Shown here: positions 51,482 to 59,912 of the stretch, in pieces | Layout: each line of letters begins with the position of its first letter | Numbering within the stretch: position 1 is the first letter of the stretch | NCBI RefSeq assembly: GCF_003350535.1 | Contig: NZ_QQBB01000006.1 | Location: 1-64,000, forward strand | Direction of reading: 5' to 3' | DNA from: Microvirga subterranea | Lineage (GTDB): Bacteria > Pseudomonadota > Alphaproteobacteria > Rhizobiales > Beijerinckiaceae | Length of the DNA stretch: 64,000 nucleotides | The notes under the pieces: model-generated | What the model was told of the DNA's origin: nothing | The model's input: the letters and a program-made list of their open reading frames with translations, nothing else | Databases searched by the model: none | Translations under genes and position numbers: made by a program

Positions 51482-52396
51482 CTACAGCCCCCGGTCCCAG
51501 CTCGGTTCCGGAGCGAGCCAGGCGGCGAAGAACTCCACGAAGGCGCGCACCTTCGCGGGTGCCTGGCGGCCCGAGGGAAAGACCGCATGGACGCCGAATT
51601 CCGGCGTCGACTGGTCCGGCAAGACCCGCACGAGGCGCCCGTCCCGCAGCGCGTCGCCGACCAGGAAGGTCGGCTGGTGGATCAGCCCCTGTCCGGCGAG
51701 CGCCGCCGCCAGCAGCGCATCCCCGTTGTTGGCCCGGAGGTTGCCCCGGACCGGCACGGCAATCTCGCCGTCCCGGCCGAACGTCCAGCGTCCGGCGCTC
51801 GCCGCGCTGGGCAGGGTGTAGCCCAGGCAGTTATGGCCCGGGAGGTCGTCCAGAGTCCGTGGCGTGCCGTGGGCGTCGAGATAGGCCGGAGCCGCGCAGA
51901 CCATCGTCCGGCACGGAGCCAACCGACGCGCCACGAGGCTCGAATCCTTCAGCCGGCCGATCCGGATCGCCAGGTCCCAGCCCTCCTCGATCAGGTCCAC
52001 CACCCGGTCAGCCAGGCCCAGATCCACATCGACCTTCGGATGGAGACGGCTGAACTCCGCGAGCGCCGGAACGATCTGGCGGAAGCCGAAGGTCAGCGGC
52101 ACGTTGAGGCGCAGGGTGCCTCGCGGCTCCACCCGATCAAGGCTGGCGGAGGCCTCGGCCTCCTCGACCTCGGCCAGGATGCGTTCGCAGGAGGCCAGGT
52201 AGGTCCGGCCGGCCTCCGTCAGCGTGAGCTTTCGGGTCGAGCGGTGCAGGAGCTTGACGCCGAGCCGCTCCTCGAGGGCCACCACGTGCTTCGTCACCAT
52301 GGTCTGTGACAGGCCGAGCGCCCGCCCGGCCGCCGAGAAGCTGCCCAGGGCGGCGACCCGGACGAAGGCCTGCATGCTGGTGATCCGGTCGAGCAT
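51482..52396 (-). CDS. LysR family transcriptional regulator
   Basis: The 304-residue protein has the N-terminal winged helix (LDRITSMQAFVRVAALGSFS, AAGRALGLSQTMVTKHVVAL) and a C-terminal co-inducer-binding domain (about 90-295). It diverges from the DoxX gene across a 102-base gap with a small palindrome, so that gene and possibly the VOC gene are its likely targets. The inducer is unknown. Confidence 0.93.
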   Translation of the reverse strand: MLDRITSMQAFVRVAALGSFSAAGRALGLSQTMVTKHVVALEERLGVKLLHRSTRKLTLTEAGRTYLASCERILAEVEEAEASASLDRVEPRGTLRLNVPLTFGFRQIVPALAEFSRLHPKVDVDLGLADRVVDLIEEGWDLAIRIGRLKDSSLVARRLAPCRTMVCAAPAYLDAHGTPRTLDDLPGHNCLGYTLPSAASAGRWTFGRDGEIAVPVRGNLRANNGDALLAAALAGQGLIHQPTFLVGDALRDGRLVRVLPDQSTPEFGVHAVFPSGRQAPAKVRAFVEFFAAWLAPEPSWDRGL

Positions 52397-52458
52397 GGCT
52401 GGGTCTCATCCTCCTGGTTGGAAGTGATATGCGAAGCGGCCGATTATCGCAAAGTGAG

Positions 52459-52470
52459 TATGAGATCATA
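52459..52470. promoter_or_regulatory. Palindrome between lysR-type and doxX-type genes
   Basis: TATGA and TCATA are perfect inverted repeats around GA, 29 bases before the DoxX start. LysR proteins often bind near such sites in divergent promoters. Confidence 0.35.
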
Positions 52471-52498
52471 TGACAGGAGCACTCTGACGGAGTTTCCG

Positions 52499-52933
52499 AT
52501 GATCGACACCCGAACCGCCCCTTATGCAGCCCTCATCCTGCGCGTCGCCCTCGGCGCCCTGTTCCTGGCCCATGCCGGACTGAAGCTCTTCGTCTTCACG
52601 CCGGCCGGCACCGCGCAATTCTTCGGCAGCCTCGGCCTTCCGTCAGCGCTCGCCTACCTCGTCATCCTGGCCGAGGTGGCCGGCGGCGTCGCCCTCATCG
52701 TCGGGTTCCACACCCGCTGGGCCGCTCTGGCCCTCGTCCCGATCCTCATCGGCGCGATCGTCACGGTTCACGGCCCGGCCGGGTTCTTCTTCTCCAACCC
52801 GAAGGGCGGCTGGGAATTCCTCGCCTTCTGGATCGTCGCCCTCCTGGCGCAGGCGCTCCTCGGCGACGGGGCCTATGCTGTCCGCGGCGGATCGGCGACA
52901 GTGTCGGGCCGCCTTGCAACCCATTCGGCATAA
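52499..52933 (+). CDS. DoxX family membrane protein
   Basis: The 144-residue protein has four membrane helices: YAALILRVALGALFLAHAGL, LPSALAYLVILAEVAGGVAL, WAALALVPILIGAIVTVHGP and AFWIVALLAQALLG. It has the DoxX family layout, with a conserved His near the first helix. Members are linked to thiosulfate or redox defence functions, often under LysR control. The ATG at 52499 has GGAG 6 bases upstream. The stop overlaps the VOC start (TAATG). Confidence 0.9.
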   Translation: MIDTRTAPYAALILRVALGALFLAHAGLKLFVFTPAGTAQFFGSLGLPSALAYLVILAEVAGGVALIVGFHTRWAALALVPILIGAIVTVHGPAGFFFSNPKGGWEFLAFWIVALLAQALLGDGAYAVRGGSATVSGRLATHSA

Positions 52934-53475
52934 TGGACACGGCCATGACTTCCCCTGTTTCTCCCCTGGACGACGCCGGTACCCCGGCCTCCCGTCCCAT
53001 CGATCCCGGCGTTCGGATCGGCCATGTCCACCTGAAGGTGGCCGATCTCGACCGGGCCCTCGGGTTCTATTGCGGCGTTCTCGGCTTCGAGCTGATGCAG
53101 CGCTACGGCACGCAGGCGGCCTTCGTTTCGGCCGGCGGCTACCACCATCACATCGGCCTCAACACCTGGGAGAGTCAGGGCGGCTCGCCGCCGCCTCCCG
53201 GCACGACGGGCCTCTACCACGTCGCGATCCTCTACCCGACCCGGGCGGCCCTTGCGGATGCGCTCGTGCGGCTCGCCGAGGCGGGGGTCCCACTCGACGG
53301 GGCGAGCGACCACGGGGTCAGCGAGGCGCTCTACCTGCGCGACCCGGACGGCAACGGCGTCGAGCTCTACTGGGACCGGCCGCCGCAGGACTGGCCGAAG
53401 ACCCCGGACGGGCATCTCGCCATGGTCACCCGGCGCCTGGACCTCCAAGGCCTGCTCGCCAGCCGCGAAGCTTGA
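52933..53475 (+). CDS. VOC-family dioxygenase/glyoxalase-like protein
   Basis: The 180-residue protein has two VOC modules: RIGHVHLKVADLDRALGFYC with FELMQRYG and YHHHIGLNTW, then GLYHVAILYPTRAALADALV and ALYLRDPDGNGVELYWDRP. His in RIGHVH, HHH in the middle and Glu in VELY are candidate metal ligands, as in catechol 2,3-dioxygenase-type proteins. The pairing with DoxX under a LysR regulator suggests a quinone or catechol stress role, by inference. A second possible start is the ATG at 52945. Confidence 0.9.
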   Translation: MDTAMTSPVSPLDDAGTPASRPIDPGVRIGHVHLKVADLDRALGFYCGVLGFELMQRYGTQAAFVSAGGYHHHIGLNTWESQGGSPPPPGTTGLYHVAILYPTRAALADALVRLAEAGVPLDGASDHGVSEALYLRDPDGNGVELYWDRPPQDWPKTPDGHLAMVTRRLDLQGLLASREA

Positions 53476-53531
53476 CGAGGAATACCGATCGGGCACCTTT
53501 ATCCTGTTGAAAAACAAGGAGTGGCCCGGTC

Positions 53532-53966
53532 ATGATGAACGAGTTCAAGCAGTTCGCCCTGCGGGGCAACGTCGTCGACCTTGCGGTCGGCGTGATCATC
53601 GGTGTGGCGTTCGGGGCCATCGTGACCTCGCTGGTCGAGGACATCATCATGCCGATCATCGGCGCGGTCACAGGCGGGCTGGACTTCTCGAACTACTACC
53701 TGCCGCTGTCCTCGGCCGTGCAGGATGGGGCCTCCTACGCCGATGCCAAGAAGCAGGGCGCCGTGGTCGGCTACGGACAGTTCATCACGGTGGCCCTGAA
53801 CTTCCTGATCGTGGCCTGGGTGCTTTTCCTGGTGATCCGGGCGATGAACAAGCTGAAGCGGCAGGAGGATGCGAAGGCCGACGTTCCCAAGGCTCCGGAA
53901 ATCCCGGCCGACGTGAAGCTCCTGTCGGAGATCCGCGACCTCCTGAAGGACCGGCGGGTGGCCTGA
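53532..53966 (+). CDS. mscL: Large-conductance mechanosensitive channel
   Basis: MscL is a homopentameric channel that opens on osmotic down-shock. The 144-residue protein has the signature [20 protein letters not shown] at the N-terminus, the first helix [20 protein letters not shown], the periplasmic loop with [11 protein letters not shown] and the second helix [20 protein letters not shown]. The C-terminal charged helix ([14 protein letters not shown]-like) is present. The length is normal. Confidence 0.96.
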   Translation: MMNEFKQFALRGNVVDLAVGVIIGVAFGAIVTSLVEDIIMPIIGAVTGGLDFSNYYLPLSSAVQDGASYADAKKQGAVVGYGQFITVALNFLIVAWVLFLVIRAMNKLKRQEDAKADVPKAPEIPADVKLLSEIRDLLKDRRVA

Positions 53967-54039
53967 CCCATCACCGGTTTCGATGGGACCATTCGTTTCT
54001 TGTCATGGGTCCGCCTTAGGCCCTTGCCTTCGGGGATTG

Positions 54040-54056
54040 CACAGGCCATGCCTGTG
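54040..54056 (+). other. Small perfect stem-loop before the aminotransferase gene
   Basis: CACAGGC and GCCTGTG pair around CAT, 23 bases before the ATG at 54080. There is no T-run, so it is more likely an mRNA leader structure than a terminator. The remaining part of the 113-base gap shows nothing clear. Confidence 0.35.
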
Positions 54057-54079
54057 GTGCGCGGCTTGAGGAATCCCCC

Positions 54080-55282
54080 ATGAACGTATCCGTTTCGGTC
54101 CCGTCATTCCTGAACCTTCGCCCGGAGGCCGAGCAGGCCCCGACGAGCGGGATCGTCGATGTCGCCAATTACGGCCGCGGCCGCGAAGGGCTCATCCCGC
54201 TCTGGGTCGGTGAGGGCCACCTGCCGACGCCCTCCTTCATCTGCGACGCGGCCACGCGCTCGCTCGCGGCGGGCGAGACCTTCTACACCTACCAGCGCGG
54301 CATTCCCGAGCTGCGGCAGGCCATCGCCCGCTACCACGAGAAGGTCTACCGCAAGCCGTTCGATCCCGAGCGCTTCTTCGTCACCTCCGGGGGCATGCCG
54401 GCGATCCAGATGGCGGTGCGCATGGTCGCCGGGCCGGGCGACGAGATCCTGATCCCGACCCCCGCCTGGCCGAACTTCGGGGGCGCGATCACGGTATCGG
54501 GGGCGCGGCCGGTCGGCGTGCCAATGACCATTGACGCGCGCGGCTGGCACCTGGACTTCGAGCGCCTCGAACAGGCCATCACCCCGGCGACCCGCGCGGT
54601 CGTCATCAACTCGCCCGCCAACCCGACCGGCTGGACCGCCAGCCACGAGGACCTGCGCACTGTGCTGGACATGGCGCGCCGCCACGGGCTCTGGATCATC
54701 GCCGACGAGATCTACAGCCGCTTCGTCTACGATCCGGCCCTGACGATCGACGGGTGCACCCCGTCTTTCCGGGACGTGTCGACGCCGGAAGACCGCATCC
54801 TCTTCGTCCAGACCTTCTCGAAGAACTGGGCCATGACCGGCTGGCGGCTCGGCTGGCTGGAGGCTTCGCCCGCTCTCGGCCAGATCATCGAGAACCTCGT
54901 CCAGTACCAGACCTCGGGAACCCCGGTCTTCGTCCAGCGGGCCGGCATCGCGGCCATCGAGCAGGGCGAGGACTTCCTGGCGCACCAGATCGACAATGCC
55001 CGCCGGGGCCGCGAGATCGTGAGCAGGCTGACCGAGACCGGCCTCGTCGAGCTGCCGCCGCCGAGCGGCGCCTTCTACGCCTTTTTCAAGATCCGCGGCG
55101 CGACGAACTCGAAGGAAATCGCGATCCGCCTCATCGACGAGGCCAATGTGGGCCTAGCGCCTGGTTCCGCCTTCAGCGCCGCGGGCGAGGGCTATCTCCG
55201 CCTGTGCTATGCGCGCAAGGCCGAGGACCTCGAGGAGGCCGTGCGCCGCATCGCGGCCGCGCTCCCCCATCTCGCCCGCTGA
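54080..55282 (+). CDS. PLP-dependent aminotransferase (class I/II)
   Basis: The 400-residue enzyme is fold type I. VINSPANPTGWTAS, then HGLWIIADEIYSRFVYD (the PLP-ring Asp and Tyr), and QTFSKNWAMTGWRLGWLEA with the Schiff-base Lys are all present, followed by the phosphate-binding Arg region. The N-terminal part reads WVGEGHLPTPSFICDAATRS. The likely substrate is aspartate, alanine or aromatic amino acids; the exact one cannot be told. It stands alone with a 112-base gap to the next gene. Confidence 0.93.
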   Translation: MNVSVSVPSFLNLRPEAEQAPTSGIVDVANYGRGREGLIPLWVGEGHLPTPSFICDAATRSLAAGETFYTYQRGIPELRQAIARYHEKVYRKPFDPERFFVTSGGMPAIQMAVRMVAGPGDEILIPTPAWPNFGGAITVSGARPVGVPMTIDARGWHLDFERLEQAITPATRAVVINSPANPTGWTASHEDLRTVLDMARRHGLWIIADEIYSRFVYDPALTIDGCTPSFRDVSTPEDRILFVQTFSKNWAMTGWRLGWLEASPALGQIIENLVQYQTSGTPVFVQRAGIAAIEQGEDFLAHQIDNARRGREIVSRLTETGLVELPPPSGAFYAFFKIRGATNSKEIAIRLIDEANVGLAPGSAFSAAGEGYLRLCYARKAEDLEEAVRRIAAALPHLAR

Positions 55283-55394
55283 CGGCTGGGACGCGACGGC
55301 GATGCATGGCATGGCCGCGCAATGGGCATTTGACCTCGGGGGCTCCGGCCTGCATTGAGCCAGGGTGGGCCATCGGCGGCCCGCCCTGTTCGCC

Positions 55395-56450
55395 ATGCAC
55401 CCCATTCTCGCTCACATCGCCCAGATCCTGGTCGCCGGGCTCGGCGGCCTCACGTTCCATTGGCTCGGCGTTCCCGCGGCGTGGCTGTCCGGCGCCGCCA
55501 TCGCGGTGGCGCTCTGGGGGCTGACCGGCTGGGCCGTGCCGATGCCCCGTGCCCTGGCCGATGCCGCCATGCTGACCTCGGGCGCCGCCATGGGAGCGGC
55601 CGTGACGCCGGCGGCGATCGCCGCCGTCGGACGCTACCCCGCGAGCCTCGTCCTCTTGGTCGTCGCCGTCCTGGTCATTTCCTGCGCATCGTCGCTGTGG
55701 CTCACCCGCGTCTCAGGCTGGCGCCGGGACGACGCGGTCCTGGCCTCCGTGCCCGGAGCGCTCTCGACGGTCCTGGCCGTCGCGGCCGACCGGAAAGCCT
55801 CGGTCGGCTCCATCGCCATCGTGCAGAACCTGCGCCTGTTCGTGCTGATCGCGCTCCTGCCGAGCGTCGTCGTCCTGTCGGGCGGCGGGCAGCACACCGG
55901 CGCCCTGCTGGGCCAGGGGCTCCCCATCGCGGCGCCCGGCGACATGGCCTTCGTGCTCCTGGGCGGCCTCGCGCTTGGAGTCGTCTTCAAGAGGCTCAAG
56001 GTGGCCGCTCCAGTCCTGCTCGGTGCGACGGTTGTCAGCACCGTCAGCCACGGCACCGAACTCGCGACCGGGGTGATCCCGCCCGTCGTCGCGACGGGCG
56101 GCCTCGTGCTCATCGGGATCTTCATCGCGGAGCGCTTCCGCCACATCGACCGCGCAACGCTCGGAAAGAGCCTGCTGGCGGGCCTCGGCTCCTTCGGGAT
56201 CGGCATGGGGTTCGCGGTGGCCTTCGCGGGACTGGCCGCATGGGTGGCCGGGGTGAGCTTCGCGGACGGGCTCGTCGCCTTCGCGCCCGGCGGGCTCGAG
56301 GCGATGACGGTGCTGGCTCTCGTCCTGGGGCTCGACCCGATTTACGTGGGCATCCATCACATCGTGCGGTTCTTGAGCATCGGTCTGGTGCTGCCGTTCG
56401 TGATCGCCTGGCTGCAGAAGGGCAGCCCGCCCGGGGCCCAGAGAGGGTAG
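55395..56450 (+). CDS. AbrB-duplication membrane protein
   Basis: The 351-residue integral membrane protein has ten or so helices arranged in two related halves (AWLSGAAIAVALWGLTGWAV; then LLAGLGSFGIGMGFAVAFAG and DGLVAFAPGGLEAMTVLALV). It belongs to the AbrB/DUF-type ammonia monooxygenase-like family; despite the name it is not a DNA-binding AbrB. Some family members are thought to be transporters. The ATG at 55395 is used; a GTG at 55365 would add ten residues. It ends 3 bases before the convergent RpiR gene. Confidence 0.85.
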   Translation: MHPILAHIAQILVAGLGGLTFHWLGVPAAWLSGAAIAVALWGLTGWAVPMPRALADAAMLTSGAAMGAAVTPAAIAAVGRYPASLVLLVVAVLVISCASSLWLTRVSGWRRDDAVLASVPGALSTVLAVAADRKASVGSIAIVQNLRLFVLIALLPSVVVLSGGGQHTGALLGQGLPIAAPGDMAFVLLGGLALGVVFKRLKVAAPVLLGATVVSTVSHGTELATGVIPPVVATGGLVLIGIFIAERFRHIDRATLGKSLLAGLGSFGIGMGFAVAFAGLAAWVAGVSFADGLVAFAPGGLEAMTVLALVLGLDPIYVGIHHIVRFLSIGLVLPFVIAWLQKGSPPGAQRG

Positions 56451-56453
56451 GGG

Positions 56454-57326
56454 TCAGGCCCTCGCATTCCGCAGGCGCTCGATGGCTTCCATGCGGGGCT
56501 TTGCGGTCTCCCACAGGTGCTTCGTGACGGCGGCCACCATAGCTTCCGTCAGGAGGAGGAGGCCGGCCGACGAGTCCCAGTTGGACGGTGCCGCGATGTG
56601 GGCCGGCAGCACGTGGCGCGCCACCCGGGCGATGGGGGACAGCCACGCATCCGTCAGCAGGACCACCGTCGCGCCCTGCTTGGCAGCGGTCTCGCTCAGG
56701 GCGATGACGTCCTCCTGATAGCGGCGGATGTCGAAGGCGACGATCACGTCCTTGCGGCCGATCTCGATCATCCGGTCGCGCCAGAGGGCCGGCTGACCTT
56801 CGATGTAGTCCACATGGCTGCGCACGATGCGAAAATGGCTCTCGGCATAGCGGGCCAGCGCCCCGGTGAAGCGGCCGCCGGTGAAATGCAGCGGGCGGCG
56901 CGGATCGGCCAGGAGAGCCACCACCGCGTCGAACTCGGCCGGCGCGATGTTCTCCACCGTCGCGTTCAGGTTGCCGATCACCGCCTCTGCGAAGGCCGCG
57001 AGCGCCGGGGCGCCCGGGCTCTTGTCGGCAGGGCTGGCCTTGGCGAGAGGCGACAGGAGCTGCGCCTCCAGCTCCTCCCGGAGGTGCTTCTGGAATTCGG
57101 GGAAGCCGCTGAAGCCCAGCCGGGTGACGAAACGGAGGACGGACGGCGCCGAGATGCCGGCCCGGGAGGCGAATTCCGCCACCGTGTCGAGGCCCGCAAA
57201 GGGATAATGGCTCAGCAGCAGGTGGGCCGCACGCTTCTCGCTCGGCGTAAAGGAATCCATCTCGTGGCGGATGCGTTCGGCGAGGCTCTGGGGATCGGGG
57301 GAGGGTTTCGTGTTGTCCTTACGCAT
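56454..57326 (-). CDS. MurR/RpiR family transcriptional regulator
   Basis: The 290-residue regulator has an N-terminal HTH (residues 15-90, AERIRHEMDSFTPSEKRAAH, VAEFASRAGISAPSVLRFVT) and a SIS sugar-phosphate-binding domain (about 125-265, HFTGGRFTGALARYAESHF, VIVAFDIRRYQEDVIALSET). The promoter gap of 138 bases to the divergent amidohydrolase gene contains a GAAATTTC palindrome. By position it probably controls the catabolic operon from 57465 to 63953. Confidence 0.92.
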   Translation of the reverse strand: MRKDNTKPSPDPQSLAERIRHEMDSFTPSEKRAAHLLLSHYPFAGLDTVAEFASRAGISAPSVLRFVTRLGFSGFPEFQKHLREELEAQLLSPLAKASPADKSPGAPALAAFAEAVIGNLNATVENIAPAEFDAVVALLADPRRPLHFTGGRFTGALARYAESHFRIVRSHVDYIEGQPALWRDRMIEIGRKDVIVAFDIRRYQEDVIALSETAAKQGATVVLLTDAWLSPIARVARHVLPAHIAAPSNWDSSAGLLLLTEAMVAAVTKHLWETAKPRMEAIERLRNARA

Positions 57327-57375
57327 GCCTGAACGATCCACAGCCCCGCCTTGACGACCTGCCAAAGCTGTATCA

Positions 57376-57383
57376 GAAATTTC
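57376..57383. promoter_or_regulatory. Candidate RpiR operator
   Basis: GAAATTTC is a perfect palindrome within a direct repeat (TCAGAA, AT, TTCAGAA) in the divergent gap. It fits the short AT-centred sites of some MurR/RpiR proteins, but binding is only inferred. Confidence 0.35.
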
Positions 57384-57464
57384 AGAATAAGAAAAACGGG
57401 AATGAACGTACCAGACGTTCAAACGGGGGCTGAGGCTTGCTCTGACAGGCCGATGGAGGACCGC

Positions 57465-58253
57465 ATGGTGCATCCGGGTCGGGTTGCCACTCGGGAAGAC
57501 CCTACCGGACAGGTTCCGGAGCCTGTCGCGCGGATCGAGAACCCGCAGGGCGCGTCGCCCATCCTCCTGATCTGCGAACACGCCTCCCGCCATCTCCCGG
57601 GCCGCTACGGCACTCTGGGGCTGGGTTCTGCGGAGCTCGAAAGCCATATCGCATGGGATCCTGGCGCCCTCGGGGTGGCGCAGGCCCTGTCCCGGCTCCT
57701 CGACGCCCCACTGATCCATGCGGCGGTCTCGCGTCTCGTGCTCGACCTCAACCGCGATCCATCGGCACCGGATTCCATCACGTCCATGAGCGAGCGCACC
57801 GCGATCCCGGGCAATCTCGATCTCGACGACACGGAGCGCGCCCGGCGCGTGCGGGAGGTCTACGATGCCTTCCACGGTGCGGTCGATGCCTATGCCGATG
57901 CGCGCAAGGCGGCCGGGCAGGTGCGGGCCGTCGTGTCGATCCATTCCTTCACGCCCGTCTACCGGGACGTGCCGCGTCCGTGGGAGATCGGCCTGATCTT
58001 CGATCGCGACGAGCGCTATGCGCGCAGCGTCGAGGCCGGGCTCCGGCAGGATCCGGCGCTGAACGTGGGCATGAACCAACCCTATTCACCGGCGGACCGG
58101 GTGTTCCACACCCTCGACCGCCACGCAGTGCGGCGCGGCCTCGCGCCCCTGATGATCGAGATCCGCAACGACATGATCCGCACGGAAGACGGACAGTCGG
58201 CGTGGGCAAGCCGTCTCGCACCCTTGTTGAGGGAGGGGGCGCGGACGCTCTGA
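57465..58253 (+). CDS. N-formylglutamate amidohydrolase family protein
   Basis: The 262-residue hydrolase has LLICEHASRHLPGRYGTLG near residue 32, then HIAWDPGALGVAQAL, AAVSRLVLDLNRDPSAPDSI, VVSIHSFTPVY and IEIRNDMIR, all family signatures with a zinc site from Glu, His and His. Members cut N-formylglutamate or other N-acyl/amide bonds of glutamate. In this operon it would release glycine or an amine from a gamma-glutamyl compound. The ATG at 57465 has GGAGGA 4 bases upstream; an ATG at 57402 is the alternative. Confidence 0.88.
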   Translation: MVHPGRVATREDPTGQVPEPVARIENPQGASPILLICEHASRHLPGRYGTLGLGSAELESHIAWDPGALGVAQALSRLLDAPLIHAAVSRLVLDLNRDPSAPDSITSMSERTAIPGNLDLDDTERARRVREVYDAFHGAVDAYADARKAAGQVRAVVSIHSFTPVYRDVPRPWEIGLIFDRDERYARSVEAGLRQDPALNVGMNQPYSPADRVFHTLDRHAVRRGLAPLMIEIRNDMIRTEDGQSAWASRLAPLLREGARTL

Positions 58254-58314
58254 CGACGGCCGCGGCGCGTGACGTGCCGCGGTTTAGAGGCAGACTATTC
58301 TTGGAGGAAGAGTT

Positions 58315-59850
58315 ATGTCAGTCGGACAAGACAGTACGGGCGTCCATGCCCCGCCGGCCGCCATGAAGGCGACCGCCGGCGTCACCTACACCACAGTCGA
58401 CGAATCCTATTTCGAAGCGCGGCGCCTCAAGCGCCATGCCCGCGTCTGGTCGCTCTGGGCGCTCGGCGTCGGCGCGGTCATCTCGGGCCACTACTCGGGC
58501 TGGAACCTGGGCCTGACCCAGGGCTTCGGCTCGATGTTCTTCGCGACCATCATCATCGCGACCATGTATCTCGGCCTCACCTTCTCGCTGGCCGAAATGT
58601 CCCCGGCGCTGCCTCACACGGGCGGCGCCTATTCGTTCGCCCGGACCTCGATGGGGCCCTGGGCCGGATACATCACGGGGATCGCGGAGAACATCGAGTT
58701 CGTGCTGACGCCGGCCGTGATCGTGTTCTTCATCAGCTCGTACCTCTCGGCGATCTTCGGCACCGCACCGGAGTTCCAGCCCGTCTACTGGGTGCTGTGC
58801 TACGCCCTGTTCGTCGGGCTCAACATCGTCGGCGTCGAGCTGTCGTTCAAGGTGACCGTCACCGTCACCCTGATGGCGCTCGCGGTGCTCGCCTTCTTCT
58901 ACGTGTCGGTCCTGCTCTCCGGGCAGCTCGACTTCTCCCGCTGGGCGCTGAACATCGGGCCCGACGGCGCGGAGTTGCCGAGCGGGAACGGTCCGTTCCT
59001 GCCGATGGGCGTAGGCGGCATCCTGGCGGCGCTTCCCTTCGCGGTCTGGCTCTTCCTCGCCATCGAGCAGCTGCCGCTGGCGGCGGAGGAATCGCATGAT
59101 CCGCAGCGCGACATGCCCAAGGGCATCATCGCCGGCATCCTGACGCTCATCGTGTCGGCGTTCCTGGTGGTGTTCCTCAACACGAGCATCGCGCCGGGCG
59201 CAGCCGGCCTGGCCAAGTCGGGCGAGCCGCTCCTCGACGGGTTCCGTACGCTCTTCGGGTCCGACATCGCGAAGATCCTTGCGGCGATCGCGGTGATCGG
59301 GCTCATCGCCTCGTTCCACACCATCATCTTCGCGTTCGGGCGGCAGATCTATTCCCTGTCGCGGGCTGGCTACTTCCCGAGCTTCCTGTCGGTGACGCAC
59401 GGCAACCGCAAGACGCCCTACGTCGCGCTGATCGCAGGCGCGGTGATCGGCCTCCTGGTGATGCTGGTGATCTGGTTCTCTGTCGGAGCCGAGGCGGGCG
59501 CCACCGTCATCGGCGGCACCCTGCTCAACATGGCGGTGGCGGGCGCGATGCTGGCCTACTTCATGCAGGGCATGTCCTACATCGTCCTGAAGAGGAAGTT
59601 CCCGAACCTGCACCGGCCGTACAAGAGCCCCTTCGGCGTCGCCGGCGCGGTGATCTGCATGGTCATCGCGGCCGTGACGCTCTACTTCCAGCTCACGGAT
59701 CCGGTGTTCCAGAAGGGCGTGATCGGCGTCGCCATCTACTACGCGATCATGATGGCGTATTTCCTGATCCACGGGCGGCACAAGCTCATCCTCTCCCCCG
59801 AGGAGGAATTCGCCCTCACCAAGGGCGAGACCGGATACAAGACCTACTGA
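58315..59850 (+). CDS. Ethanolamine-type amino acid/amine permease
   Basis: The 511-residue APC-superfamily transporter has about twelve helices. WALGVGAVISGHYSGWNLGL is typical of the ethanolamine permease (eat) group, along with LAEMSPALPHTGGAYSFART and VWLFLAIEQLPLAAEESHDP. It brings in ethanolamine or a similar amine with protons. GGAGGA stands before the ATG. The genes behind it encode the enzymes for using the amine. Confidence 0.9.
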   Translation: MSVGQDSTGVHAPPAAMKATAGVTYTTVDESYFEARRLKRHARVWSLWALGVGAVISGHYSGWNLGLTQGFGSMFFATIIIATMYLGLTFSLAEMSPALPHTGGAYSFARTSMGPWAGYITGIAENIEFVLTPAVIVFFISSYLSAIFGTAPEFQPVYWVLCYALFVGLNIVGVELSFKVTVTVTLMALAVLAFFYVSVLLSGQLDFSRWALNIGPDGAELPSGNGPFLPMGVGGILAALPFAVWLFLAIEQLPLAAEESHDPQRDMPKGIIAGILTLIVSAFLVVFLNTSIAPGAAGLAKSGEPLLDGFRTLFGSDIAKILAAIAVIGLIASFHTIIFAFGRQIYSLSRAGYFPSFLSVTHGNRKTPYVALIAGAVIGLLVMLVIWFSVGAEAGATVIGGTLLNMAVAGAMLAYFMQGMSYIVLKRKFPNLHRPYKSPFGVAGAVICMVIAAVTLYFQLTDPVFQKGVIGVAIYYAIMMAYFLIHGRHKLILSPEEEFALTKGETGYKTY

Positions 59851-59912
59851 CGCACGCGGGAGGCGCACGCGCGGTGCGCCTCCCAATCCCTCATTCTTTT
59901 CAGGTTTTCCGC

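Noticed and set aside
55365-55395. GTG start for the AbrB-type membrane protein
   Set aside because: The extra ten residues are basic and not family-like; the ATG at 55395 begins directly at the first helix.
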